Origin: Thalassovita taeanensis
Lineage (GTDB): Bacteria; Pseudomonadota; Alphaproteobacteria; Rhodobacterales; Rhodobacteraceae
Direction: 5' to 3'
Assembly: GCF_900110775.1 (NCBI RefSeq)
Contig: NZ_FOEP01000010.1
Span: 1 to 64,000, forward strand
DNA length: 64,000 bases
In this document: positions 27,762 to 35,703 of the stretch, piece by piece
How the letters are laid out: the number at the start of each line of letters is the position of its first letter
Numbering within the stretch: position 1 is the stretch's first letter
Program-made: the position numbers and the translations under genes
Notes under the pieces: model-generated
What the model was told of the DNA's origin: nothing
Database searches by the model: none
What the model saw: the letters and a program-made list of their open reading frames with translations, nothing else

Positions 27762-28943
27762 TTACGCGACGGCGAATTTCAGCAGCTTGATCGCGGCGAA
27801 ATCGCTCACGTCGCCGCCCACACGCTTGGTGGCAAAGAACAGAACATGCGGTTTGGCGCTGAACGGATCGCGCAGGATGCGCAGATCGGGGCGCTCGGCC
27901 ACGGTGTACCCGGCGGCGAAATCGCCAAAGGCAATCGCATCGGCACCGCTGGCAATATCGGGCATGTCCTCGGCCACCAGCACCGGATAGCCCATCAGAC
28001 GCGCAGGCTCGCCCGCAGCAAGACCATCAGACCACAGGAAGCGGCCGTCGTTGTCCTTCAGCTTGCGTACAGCGCCAGCGGTCTTGGAATTCATCACGAA
28101 AGACGCGTTGGCGCGGTATTCCGCCCCCAGAGCATACACCAGATCGATGATCGGATCGGCAGAACCAAAATCACCATCCACACCCGTCGGCACATAGCCC
28201 AGATTGCCCCAGGCCCAGACATCGTTGTCGACGCTCGGATGGGTCAGGAACCCCGTGGGCTTGTCCACCCCGTCGCCGCTCACAAAGGCCGAGGCCTCGG
28301 CGCGGGCGAACTTGTCGGCGATCCGACCGGCCAGCCAGCCCTCGATATCAAACGCGCTGTCGTCCAGCAGACGCTGGCTCGCCTTCGGCATCGCCGACAG
28401 CTCATGCAGCGCAATGGTGATACGGTCGATGCTCGGCGTGCCGGTCTCGGTGGTTGCGGTCGCCTCGGTGGCCCAGCCGTGGCCGACGTCGGAATGATCC
28501 ACCAGCACATCGAACGAGGTCGCCTCGACCGTCACCACATTGGCAACCTGACGGATCGACGAGCCCGACTTCAGCACGCTCTTGATGCTGGCCGTGGTCT
28601 CGGGGTCCACCAGATACCCGCCATCCCCAGCCACCGCCGTGGACATTGCCTTGCCCTCCAGCTCCAGACCGCGCAGCGCGTCGTCGTCGCCGGTGCGGAC
28701 ATAGGCGTTGAACGCCTTCTGATGGGGGGCCTCAAGGTCGCCGCCGGCGGCCAGTGCGGGACGTGCGGGGGCAAAAGATTTACGATCAAGCATGGTCAGT
28801 CGCTCTTCCTGTTGTTGAAGTCGGTTGTGAATGTTGGCCCGAAAGCCATTGAACTCGCTTACAAAACCCGCAACGGCGGATTTCACCTCGGCGACCGGAG
28901 ACAGATCTTCCCCGGCCCGAGAATTTCTCTCGGTCATTGTCAT
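27762..28943 (-). CDS. GTA major capsid protein, HK97 fold (RcGTA g5 homologue)
   Basis: This 393-residue protein has the HK97 layout: an N-terminal coiled-coil scaffolding region (about 1-90; FNGFRANIHNRLQQQEERLT) and a mature capsid domain starting near DGGYLVDPETTASIKSVL. A C-terminal FATKRVGGDVSDFAAIKLLK segment follows. By analogy with RcGTA, the g4 protease removes the N-terminal region on maturation. It begins 33 bases after the g4 stop. Confidence 0.96.
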   Translation of the reverse strand: MTMTERNSRAGEDLSPVAEVKSAVAGFVSEFNGFRANIHNRLQQQEERLTMLDRKSFAPARPALAAGGDLEAPHQKAFNAYVRTGDDDALRGLELEGKAMSTAVAGDGGYLVDPETTASIKSVLKSGSSIRQVANVVTVEATSFDVLVDHSDVGHGWATEATATTETGTPSIDRITIALHELSAMPKASQRLLDDSAFDIEGWLAGRIADKFARAEASAFVSGDGVDKPTGFLTHPSVDNDVWAWGNLGYVPTGVDGDFGSADPIIDLVYALGAEYRANASFVMNSKTAGAVRKLKDNDGRFLWSDGLAAGEPARLMGYPVLVAEDMPDIASGADAIAFGDFAAGYTVAERPDLRILRDPFSAKPHVLFFATKRVGGDVSDFAAIKLLKFAVA

Positions 28944-28976
28944 CGCTTTTCCTTGATGCTGTGATGAGCTGGCGCG

Positions 28977-29531
28977 TCAGCCGCGCGCCAACTCCTGACG
29001 AGCGCCGTCAAACGCCGCCGCCAATTCGCGCAAAGCGTCGTCGGTCAGGCTCTCGCCCTTCGCCGCTACCCGCGCACTGGGCAGCATCGGAAAGGTCACC
29101 AGTGACACCTCCCAAAGCTCCAGTTCAGTCAAGAGCCTCTGGCCCCTGTCAGTCTTGCCCGCCCGCTTGGTGCGGTATCCAATCGACAGCCCGTCAATCG
29201 CCCCCGCCGCAATCAGCGCCGCCGCCTCGCGGCCCTTCTCGACGCTGTCCAGCAACCGGCCTTTGACATACAGACCGCGCGCATCCTCGCGCACCTCGTC
29301 CCAGATCCCGATCGGCTGCGCCGGGTCATGCTGCCACAGCATTTTCACCTGCCGCCTGTCGCGCGCCAATGCCGCCAAAGACACCGCATAGGCCCCCTTC
29401 TGCACAACATCACCGCCCTGATCGCAGGCCCCGAAATAACTTGCATAGCCTTCAATCCGGGTGCCATCGGTCACGCTCAGATCGCCGTCAAACCGGGCAA
29501 ACTTGCGCTCCAACCCTGTGTCCATCTCCAT
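28977..29531 (-). CDS. GTA prohead protease, HK97 family (RcGTA g4 homologue)
   Basis: This 184-residue S78-type prohead protease has FDGDLSVTDGTRIEGYASYF, VKMLWQHDPAQPIGIWDEV (catalytic His) and AAGAIDGLSIGYRTKRAGK (catalytic Ser), with ELWEVSLVTFPM near the end. The frame is open 70 codons upstream of MDMEMD, but protease homology begins there. I prefer the ATG at 29531, 6 bases after AAGGA; ATGs at 29537 and 29525 are alternatives. Confidence 0.93.
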   Translation of the reverse strand: MEMDTGLERKFARFDGDLSVTDGTRIEGYASYFGACDQGGDVVQKGAYAVSLAALARDRRQVKMLWQHDPAQPIGIWDEVREDARGLYVKGRLLDSVEKGREAAALIAAGAIDGLSIGYRTKRAGKTDRGQRLLTELELWEVSLVTFPMLPSARVAAKGESLTDDALRELAAAFDGARQELARG

Positions 29532-29554
29532 ATCCATTCCTTTGCAAAACCCCG

Positions 29555-29788
29555 TTAAGGTGCCGCCTGCAACAGCGACTGGAACGCCTGCGCCAGGATC
29601 ACCCCGACCACGCCGTACACCGTCAGCCACAGCCGCTTTTCCAGCCGCTCCATCATCTCCTCCAGCTTCTCCAGACGCCGGTTCAGCCCGTCGAAATGCA
29701 ACGAGCTGACCCGCTCGTGCGCCTCCAGCCGCAGGGCGGGCGCGCAATCGAACGCCTCGAACCCCACCCGCTCGCGCTCATCCCGCAT
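29555..29788 (-). CDS. GTA small membrane-type protein (RcGTA g3.5 homologue)
   Basis: This 77-residue protein carries an N-terminal charged segment, a coiled coil (LNRRLEKLEEMMERLEKR) and a hydrophobic C-terminus (LWLTVYGVVGVILAQAFQSL), so it is probably membrane-associated. Between portal and protease it corresponds to the small RcGTA ORF g3.5. It overlaps the portal gene by 11 bases. Confidence 0.88.
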   Translation of the reverse strand: MRDERERVGFEAFDCAPALRLEAHERVSSLHFDGLNRRLEKLEEMMERLEKRLWLTVYGVVGVILAQAFQSLLQAAP

Positions 29789-30968
29789 CGACGCCGCCTT
29801 CGCTCAGCGCAGGCAACCCCAGCATCGCGCGCTTCTCGGCATCGGTCAGAAAATCCGCCTCGCTCACCCGGCGCCACTGCGCATCGCGCTCGCCCGACAG
29901 CGCCGGCACCTGATCCAGATCGGGCCGCAGATCCAGCGGCGCCCCCGCGAAGCCCGACAACCAGTCCGACACCCGCGCTGTCACCTTCGACACCAGCGGC
30001 AAGACCGTCAGCCGGTAAAACGCCCGGTTCGCCTCCTGATAATTCGAAAACGTCGCATCGCCCGGGATCCCCAGCAGCATCGGCGGCACCCCGAACGCCA
30101 GCGCGATCTCGCGCGCGGCACTTTCCTTGGTTTTCTGGAATTCCATATCCGAGGGCGAGAACCCCATCGGTTTCCAATCCAGCCCGCCTTCCAGCAACAT
30201 CGGCCGCCCGGCATTGCGCGCGCCCTGATGATGGCTCTCCATCTCACTCACCAGCCGGTCATACTGATCTGTGCTCAGGCTGCCCTGGCCCTCGGCCCCC
30301 TTGTACACAATCGCCCCCGAGGGCCGCGCCGCATTGTCCAACAATGCCTTGGACCAGCGGCTGGCGCTGTTGTGCACATCCACCGCCTGCGCCGCCGCCT
30401 GCATCGCCGAAAACCCGTAATGATCGTCCTGCGGATGGAAATTGCGGATATGGCAGATCAGCGGCACTGCCCCGGTCACATCGAACCGGTGCTTGCGCCC
30501 GTTCACCGTGTAATCATAGGCCACCGGCCAGCCGTCATTGCCCGGCACCAACGACATTCGGTCCGAGCGCAGAACATGCAGTTCCACCGGAACCCCCGCA
30601 TCCCCGCCCACCGCCTCGACATAGCAATTGCCCGTCAACAGCAGCTGCGCAAACAGCGCCTCGAACAGCTCGGCCCGCCCCTGCACCGGGTTGGGGCGCT
30701 GCACCAGTTCCAGCATCGGATGCACGTCATAGCGCTGCACACGGTCCTGCAACACCACCGGCAACGCCGCCGCCGCCTCGGCGATCATCTTGACACAGCG
30801 AAACCCGACCGGATTTCCCGCAAAGCCGGTCCGCGTCAGCGATCCGGTATCGCGCGGGCTCCAGACCACGCGCCCGGCGCTCTGCATTGCCACGACCGGC
30901 CCGGTGGCGCTGGCCTTGACCTCGGGCACCGCCACTGCCGCCTCGCGCCGAAAGAATTGAAATGCCAT
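29778..30968 (-). CDS. GTA portal protein, HK97 family (RcGTA g3 homologue)
   Basis: This 396-residue phage portal forms the dodecameric DNA gate of the capsid. Family markers include NPVGFRCVKMIAEAAAALP, LFAQLLLTGNCYVEAV, ALAFGVPPMLLGIPGDATFS and NYQEANRAFYRLTVLPLV. I set the start at the ATG at 30968 (MAFQFFRRE), with GAGGAG upstream. Adjacent terminase and protease confirm the packaging module. Confidence 0.95.
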   Translation of the reverse strand: MAFQFFRREAAVAVPEVKASATGPVVAMQSAGRVVWSPRDTGSLTRTGFAGNPVGFRCVKMIAEAAAALPVVLQDRVQRYDVHPMLELVQRPNPVQGRAELFEALFAQLLLTGNCYVEAVGGDAGVPVELHVLRSDRMSLVPGNDGWPVAYDYTVNGRKHRFDVTGAVPLICHIRNFHPQDDHYGFSAMQAAAQAVDVHNSASRWSKALLDNAARPSGAIVYKGAEGQGSLSTDQYDRLVSEMESHHQGARNAGRPMLLEGGLDWKPMGFSPSDMEFQKTKESAAREIALAFGVPPMLLGIPGDATFSNYQEANRAFYRLTVLPLVSKVTARVSDWLSGFAGAPLDLRPDLDQVPALSGERDAQWRRVSEADFLTDAEKRAMLGLPALSEGGVDAG

Positions 30969-31112
30969 CCCGTGATGCTCCTCGATCCGGGCAAGCCTCC
31001 GGCGGTCGCGCCCCGCCGGGCCCGTCACCTTCTGCTCGCCATTTCCATTGGTCCGTCGAAACTGTTCCGACCTTGCTCAGAACAATCCGCTGAAAAGTTT
31101 AACAATTATGAA

Positions 31113-32483
31113 CTAGAGCGCACGCACCTGCGGACGCCGCCATTTCGCGCTCGGCTCAAGGATCAGCTCGTGCAATGCCCACACCAAAGCATCCACCCGG
31201 TCCGGGCTGCCCTTGCCCTCGAACCCCTGCGCCGTCATTGCGCACATCTGGTCCTCCAACGCCCCCAGCCCGCGCAAGTGCCAGACCCGCCCCTGCTCAT
31301 ACAGCGCCGCCACCGGCTCGGCCCGCGCCACCTTCCCGCGCGAGGCATGCACCTTCTTGAACGGCACCATTGGATCGACCTGCCGCACCACGGCCTCGAC
31401 CAGATCACCGCCCTGATTGACCTCGGCCACCATCCGGTCGGCGCCCCACTTCTCCATCATCTGAACCGCTCTGCGCGCCCATTGCGTCGGGCTGGCAGCA
31501 CTGATGCTGGCGTCCTCCAACACATAACCCGTCCAGTCCGACACCGCGCCGCCACTGCGCACGCCCACAACCACGATCCCGCATTCATCCGATCCCGCAT
31601 GTCCGGTTACCGGCGGATCGACCGCCACAACGATCCGGTCCATCTCTGGGGCCATATCGCGCCGCAATCCCTCCAGCATGGCGCTGGTCCACAGCGCGCC
31701 CTCGGCGTCCTCCAGCAACACCCCCTCCAACTCCTGCCGCCCCAGCCGCGTCCCCGCGTACCGTGCCTGAACCTCCTCCAGAAAGCTCTCCGCCAGATAG
31801 GCCCGGTTCGCCTCGGTCGGCGCATGGGTCACCACAGTTGCGGGCAACTTCAGCAGCTCCTTCAGCACCCCGACATTGCGCGGCGTTGTCGTCACACAAA
31901 CCTGCGGCGCCTCACCCAACCGCAAACCAAACTGCAACATGTCCCAGGTGTCCTGCGCCTTCTTCCACTTCGCCAGCTCATCCACCCAAGCCGCATCAAA
32001 CTGCGGCCCGCGCAGCGCCTCGGGGTCATGCGCCGAGAATATCTGCGCCGTGGCCCCGTTCGGCCAGATCAGCATCCGCCGCCCCGCGTGCCAGTCGGGC
32101 CGCCGGTCGGGCGGCGAGCACGCCAGAATACCGCTCTCGCCGAACACCATCACCTCGCGCGCCTGATCAATCGTCTCGCCGACGATCGCCACCCGGCTGG
32201 CCCGCCCCGCATCCAGCGGCCGCGCGCCCTCGACCTGCGCGCGCACCCACTCGGCCCCGGCGCGGGTTTTCCCCGCGCCACGCCCCCCCATGATCACCCA
32301 GGCGCGCCAATCGCCCTCGGGTGGCAACTGATGATCCAGTGCCCAGAATTCGAACAAATAGGGCAACGCCAACAGCTCGCCCTCGCTCAGCTCATCCAGA
32401 AAGGCGCGTTGCACCTCCGCACTTGCGGAGGCGATCCAGTCGGCACCCAATCTTAGTCCTGGCGTCCTCGAAATCGAGGGCAT
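31113..32483 (-). CDS. GTA large terminase (RcGTA g2 homologue)
   Basis: This 456-residue DNA packaging motor has the ATPase Walker A GGRGAGKTRAGAEWVRAQ, a DELAKWKKAQDTWDMLQFGL segment covering the Walker B region, and a nuclease domain with VAVDPPVTGHAGSDECGIVV. The start is uncertain: ATG at 32483 is my choice, but TTG at 32450 (AGGA 6 bases upstream) and GTG at 32414 are possible. With any of them the gene overlaps the end of g1. Confidence 0.94.
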   Translation of the reverse strand: MPSISRTPGLRLGADWIASASAEVQRAFLDELSEGELLALPYLFEFWALDHQLPPEGDWRAWVIMGGRGAGKTRAGAEWVRAQVEGARPLDAGRASRVAIVGETIDQAREVMVFGESGILACSPPDRRPDWHAGRRMLIWPNGATAQIFSAHDPEALRGPQFDAAWVDELAKWKKAQDTWDMLQFGLRLGEAPQVCVTTTPRNVGVLKELLKLPATVVTHAPTEANRAYLAESFLEEVQARYAGTRLGRQELEGVLLEDAEGALWTSAMLEGLRRDMAPEMDRIVVAVDPPVTGHAGSDECGIVVVGVRSGGAVSDWTGYVLEDASISAASPTQWARRAVQMMEKWGADRMVAEVNQGGDLVEAVVRQVDPMVPFKKVHASRGKVARAEPVAALYEQGRVWHLRGLGALEDQMCAMTAQGFEGKGSPDRVDALVWALHELILEPSAKWRRPQVRAL

Positions 32484-32733
32484 AGTCCCGGACGACTCCT
32501 GATTGCCTTTTCTTTCGCTCTTCAAAACCGGCCTCCAATTCAAATGCGATCCGCAGCCACTGGCGGAGTTCCGAAGACACTTTACTGGCGTCCTTGACCG
32601 CCCCCAGATCGCCCTCTCTCAGGCGGGTCTGCAATGCGCTCAGCTCAGACGTGATATCCCTCAGTTGCGCCTCAACAGTGTTAAGGGCGCCGCCCAGGGG
32701 GAAAGCGTCTTCTTCAGATGTGATCATTGTCAT
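32392..32733 (-). CDS. GTA small terminase-like protein (RcGTA g1 homologue)
   Basis: This 113-residue protein occupies the g1 position upstream of the large terminase. It contains a predicted helical coiled-coil region (LNTVEAQLRDITSELSALQT) and a basic C-terminal stretch (EERKKRQSGVVRDYALDFED). RcGTA g1 has been described as a small-terminase homologue. Assignment rests mainly on position and size, since small terminases diverge quickly. It is the first gene of the cluster. Confidence 0.83.
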   Translation of the reverse strand: MTMITSEEDAFPLGGALNTVEAQLRDITSELSALQTRLREGDLGAVKDASKVSSELRQWLRIAFELEAGFEERKKRQSGVVRDYALDFEDARTKIGCRLDRLRKCGGATRLSG

Positions 32734-32782
32734 GTTTGCTCGCTCTGCCTCATGCGCTGATTGCTCCGCACGAGAGAAACAG

Positions 32783-32815
32783 AAAAACGGCCCTCGGGTT
32801 TCCCCGCGGCCGTTT
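32783..32815 (-). terminator. Terminator-like hairpin in the GTA leader (putative attenuator)
   Basis: On the minus strand AAACGGCC and GGCCGTTT form an 8-base outer stem. Inside it CGGG-GAAA-CCCG forms a second stem capped by a GNRA tetraloop, and TTTTT follows. It lies after the putative promoter and 50 bases before g1, with no other minus-strand gene upstream for it to serve. Confidence 0.75.
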
Positions 32816-32840
32816 GCCCACCTCTTCTAGCATGTCACAA

Positions 32841-32869
32841 CTTATACGCGAGACCGTTCGCTGAGTCAA
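32841..32869 (-). promoter_or_regulatory. Putative GTA operon promoter
   Basis: TTGACT (32864-32869) and TATAAG (32841-32846) on the minus strand are separated by exactly 17 bases, close to the sigma70 consensus. Transcription would start near 32834, giving a leader of about 100 bases before g1. Confidence 0.65.
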
Positions 32870-32896
32870 GCCAAATCGCCTCAACACCGCACCATA

Positions 32897-32925
32897 ACCG
32901 TACGGTATCATTAACAAATCCTTAA
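32897..32925. promoter_or_regulatory. Palindrome and CtrA-type site between g1 and nspC
   Basis: A perfect 10-base palindrome, ACCGTACGGT (32897-32906), lies next to TTAA-CAAATCC-TTAA (32911-32925), an exact match to the CtrA consensus TTAA-N7-TTAA. These lie in the divergent region and could act on the GTA operon, on the polyamine genes, or on both. Confidence 0.6.
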
Positions 32926-33077
32926 CGCGCCCCATCACACACCTCGCCGCCAACCGGCAATAAATGCCGTGCCCGCGCATTTGGGGTTTGCGTCATATGG
33001 CCCAACCCGCTAAGCACGCGCTGCGTTTGCCGCCCCGCCGATACCCTGCGCCGAAACCTGCCCGGGAAGCTGCCCAG

Positions 33078-34175
33078 ATGCTCCAGACCCCCTATTACCT
33101 GATCGACAAATCCCGGCTTCTGCCGAACATGGAAAAAATCGCCCACCTGCGCGAGGCCTCCGGTGCCAAGGCGCTGCTGGCGCTGAAATGCTTCGCCACA
33201 TGGTCGGTGTTCGATTTCATGTCCGAGTATATGGACGGCACCACCTCCTCCTCGCTCTACGAGGTCAAACTGGGCCGCGAGAAATTCCCCGGCGAAACCC
33301 ACGCCTATTCCGTCGCTTGGGCCGATCACGAAATCGCCGAGGTGCTCGCCTCCTCCGACAAGGTCATTTTCAACACCGTCGGACAGCTCGCGCGCTTCGA
33401 AGAAATCTCGCGCAGCCATACCCGCGGGTTGCGGGTCAATCCCGGCGTCTCGACCTCCAGCTTTGATCTGGCCGATCCCGCCCGGCCCTTCTCGCGCCTT
33501 GGCGAACACGACCCCAAAACCATCGAACCCGTGGCCGATCTGATTTCCGGCTTCATGTTTCACAACAACTGTGAAAACGCCGACTTCGACCGCTTCGATG
33601 ACATGCTCACCTTGATCGAATCCCGCTTCGGCGCGCTGATCAAGCGCATGAAATGGGTCAGCCTCGGCGGCGGCATTCATTTCACTGGCGCCGATTACCC
33701 GCTGGAAAAACTGGCAGAACGCCTGAAACGCTTTGCCGGTGAAAACGAAATCCAAGTTTACCTGGAACCCGGCGAGGCCGCGATCACCAACTCGACCACG
33801 CTCGAGGTCACCGTTCTGGATACGCTGTTCAACGGCAAGAACCTCGCTATCGTCGACAGCTCGATCGAGGCGCATATGCTCGACCTGCTGATCTATCGCG
33901 AATCCGCGAAAATCAGCCCCAACACCGGTGCGCATGACTGGATGGTCTGCGGCAAATCCTGCCTCGCGGGTGATATCTTCGGCGAGTTTCACTTCGAAAA
34001 CCCGCTCAAATCCGGTGACCGGCTGTCCATTCAGGACGCCGCAGGGTACACAATGGTCAAGAAGAACTGGTTCAATGGCGTGAAAATGCCATCCATCGCC
34101 ATCCGTGAACTGGATGGCACCGAGCGGCTGGTGCGAGACTTTGACTACACCGATTTCGCATCCGCCTTGTCTTAA
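33078..34175 (+). CDS. nspC: Carboxynorspermidine decarboxylase
   Basis: This 365-residue fold-III PLP decarboxylase removes the carboxyl group of carboxy(nor)spermidine, the last step of the alternative spermidine/norspermidine pathway. It shows LQTPYYLIDKSRLLPNMEKI, KALLALKCFATWSVF with the PLP lysine, SLGGGIHFTGADYP and GKSCLAGDIFGEF with the catalytic cysteine. The start at 33078 fits the family length and follows GGGAAG; the frame is open 38 codons further upstream. Its dehydrogenase partner follows directly. Confidence 0.93.
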   Translation: MLQTPYYLIDKSRLLPNMEKIAHLREASGAKALLALKCFATWSVFDFMSEYMDGTTSSSLYEVKLGREKFPGETHAYSVAWADHEIAEVLASSDKVIFNTVGQLARFEEISRSHTRGLRVNPGVSTSSFDLADPARPFSRLGEHDPKTIEPVADLISGFMFHNNCENADFDRFDDMLTLIESRFGALIKRMKWVSLGGGIHFTGADYPLEKLAERLKRFAGENEIQVYLEPGEAAITNSTTLEVTVLDTLFNGKNLAIVDSSIEAHMLDLLIYRESAKISPNTGAHDWMVCGKSCLAGDIFGEFHFENPLKSGDRLSIQDAAGYTMVKKNWFNGVKMPSIAIRELDGTERLVRDFDYTDFASALS

Positions 34176-34217
34176 CTCAGCTCAATATTCAACAACCAAA
34201 GGGGGTTTCGCGGGTCA

Positions 34218-35456
34218 ATGAAACGCAATGTTCTCATCATCGGCGCCGGTGGCGTGGCACAGGTCGTGGCGCATAAATGCGCTCAAAACAACGATGTGCT
34301 TGGCGACATTCATATCGCCAGCCGTACAAGCGCCAAATGCGACGCGATCATCGACAGCATCCGCGAAAAATCCAGCCTCAAGACCGACGGCGTGCTGGCC
34401 GCCCATGCGCTCGACGCGATGGACAGCGCTGCGGTGGCTCAACTGATCCGCGACACCGGCGTTCAGATCGTGATCAACGTCGGCTCGCCCTTCGTCAACA
34501 TGACCGTGCTCGAAGCCTGCATTGAAACCGGCACCGCCTATATGGACACCGCGATTCACGAAGATCCGACCAAGATCTGCGAAACCCCGCCGTGGTACGG
34601 CAACTACGAATGGCAACGCCGCGACCGCTGCGCCAAAACCGGCACCACCGCGATCCTCGGCATCGGCTTCGATCCCGGCGTCGTCAACGCCTACGCCAAA
34701 CTGGCGATTGATGACTACCTTGACGAGGTCACATCCATCGACATCGTCGATATCAACGCCGGGTCGCATGGCCGCTGGTTCTCGACCAACTTCGACCCGG
34801 AAATCAACTTCCGCGAATTCACCGGCACCGTCTACAGCTGGCAAAATGGCAATTGGCAGACCAACACCATGTTCGAGGTCGGCAAAACCTGGGACCTGCC
34901 CGTCGTGGGCCAACAAAAGGCCTATATGACCGGCCATGACGAGGTGCACTCCCTCGCCACCAACTACCCCCAGGCCGACGTGCGCTTCTGGATGGGCTTC
35001 GGCGATCACTATATCAACGTCTTCACTGTGCTGAAAAACCTCGGCCTGCTGTCCGAACAACCAGTCAAAACCGCCGAGGGGCTGGAAGTCATCCCGCTCA
35101 AAGTGGTCAAGGCCGTGCTGCCCGACCCCTCCAGCCTCGCGCCCGACTATACCGGCAAAACCTGCATCGGTGATCTGGTCAAAGGCACCAAGGACGGCAA
35201 ACCGACCGAGGTTTTCGTCTACAATATTGCCGACCACAAGGACGCCTATAACGAGGTCGGCTCGCAGGGCATTTCCTACACCGCAGGCGTGCCGCCCGTC
35301 GCCGCCGCGATGCTGATCGCCAACGGCACCTGGGACACCGGCACCATGGTCAACGTCGAGGAACTGGACCCCAAGCCCTTCCTCACCCTGCTGGACCAGA
35401 TCGGCCTGCCCACCCGCGTCAAGGATGCCAACGGCGACCGCCCGTGGAACGCCTGA
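34218..35456 (+). CDS. Carboxynorspermidine synthase (saccharopine dehydrogenase family)
   Basis: This 412-residue enzyme reduces the Schiff base of aspartate semialdehyde and a diamine to carboxy(nor)spermidine with NADPH. It opens with the Rossmann motif VLIIGAGGVAQVVAH and has GIGFDPGVVNAYAK and DINAGSHGRWFSTNFDPEIN typical of the family. Placement 42 bases after nspC supports this over a lysine-pathway saccharopine dehydrogenase. Whether the product is spermidine or norspermidine cannot be told. Confidence 0.92.
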   Translation: MKRNVLIIGAGGVAQVVAHKCAQNNDVLGDIHIASRTSAKCDAIIDSIREKSSLKTDGVLAAHALDAMDSAAVAQLIRDTGVQIVINVGSPFVNMTVLEACIETGTAYMDTAIHEDPTKICETPPWYGNYEWQRRDRCAKTGTTAILGIGFDPGVVNAYAKLAIDDYLDEVTSIDIVDINAGSHGRWFSTNFDPEINFREFTGTVYSWQNGNWQTNTMFEVGKTWDLPVVGQQKAYMTGHDEVHSLATNYPQADVRFWMGFGDHYINVFTVLKNLGLLSEQPVKTAEGLEVIPLKVVKAVLPDPSSLAPDYTGKTCIGDLVKGTKDGKPTEVFVYNIADHKDAYNEVGSQGISYTAGVPPVAAAMLIANGTWDTGTMVNVEELDPKPFLTLLDQIGLPTRVKDANGDRPWNA

Positions 35457-35485
35457 CCCGGCCCGCCTGCCCCAAACCCTGACCC

Positions 35486-35512
35486 AAAGCCCGCCCCAAA
35501 AAGGCGGGCTTT
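35486..35512 (+). terminator. Terminator after the polyamine genes
   Basis: AAAGCCCGCC and GGCGGGCTTT form a perfect 10-base stem with a 7-base loop, 30 bases after the dehydrogenase stop. The right arm ends in TTT. Confidence 0.8.
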
Positions 35513-35703
35513 ACCATATCCAGCCAAACAGCCAGAGGCCACCGCACGCGGTGGCGATCCTGACGCCGCACCACCCCATTGCCCGCAACAGCGCCCCGCA
35601 AGGATCGCCCGCCGCAGGCGGGCCTCTGGCCCCGTGCCCCCATACCAATTGACGACACGCCAAACCCCGCTACTCTGCCCGCAATCAAGGGAGAGAGAGC
35701 CGC

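Noticed and set aside
30228-32456. Plus-strand ORF of 742 codons opposite portal and terminase
   Set aside because: It covers the reverse complement of conserved GTA genes; the protein is low in hydrophobic order and rich in His/Arg/Pro.
18750-32733. Active prophage
   Set aside because: No integrase, repressor, replication or lysis genes and no attachment repeats; gene content and order match a gene transfer agent instead.
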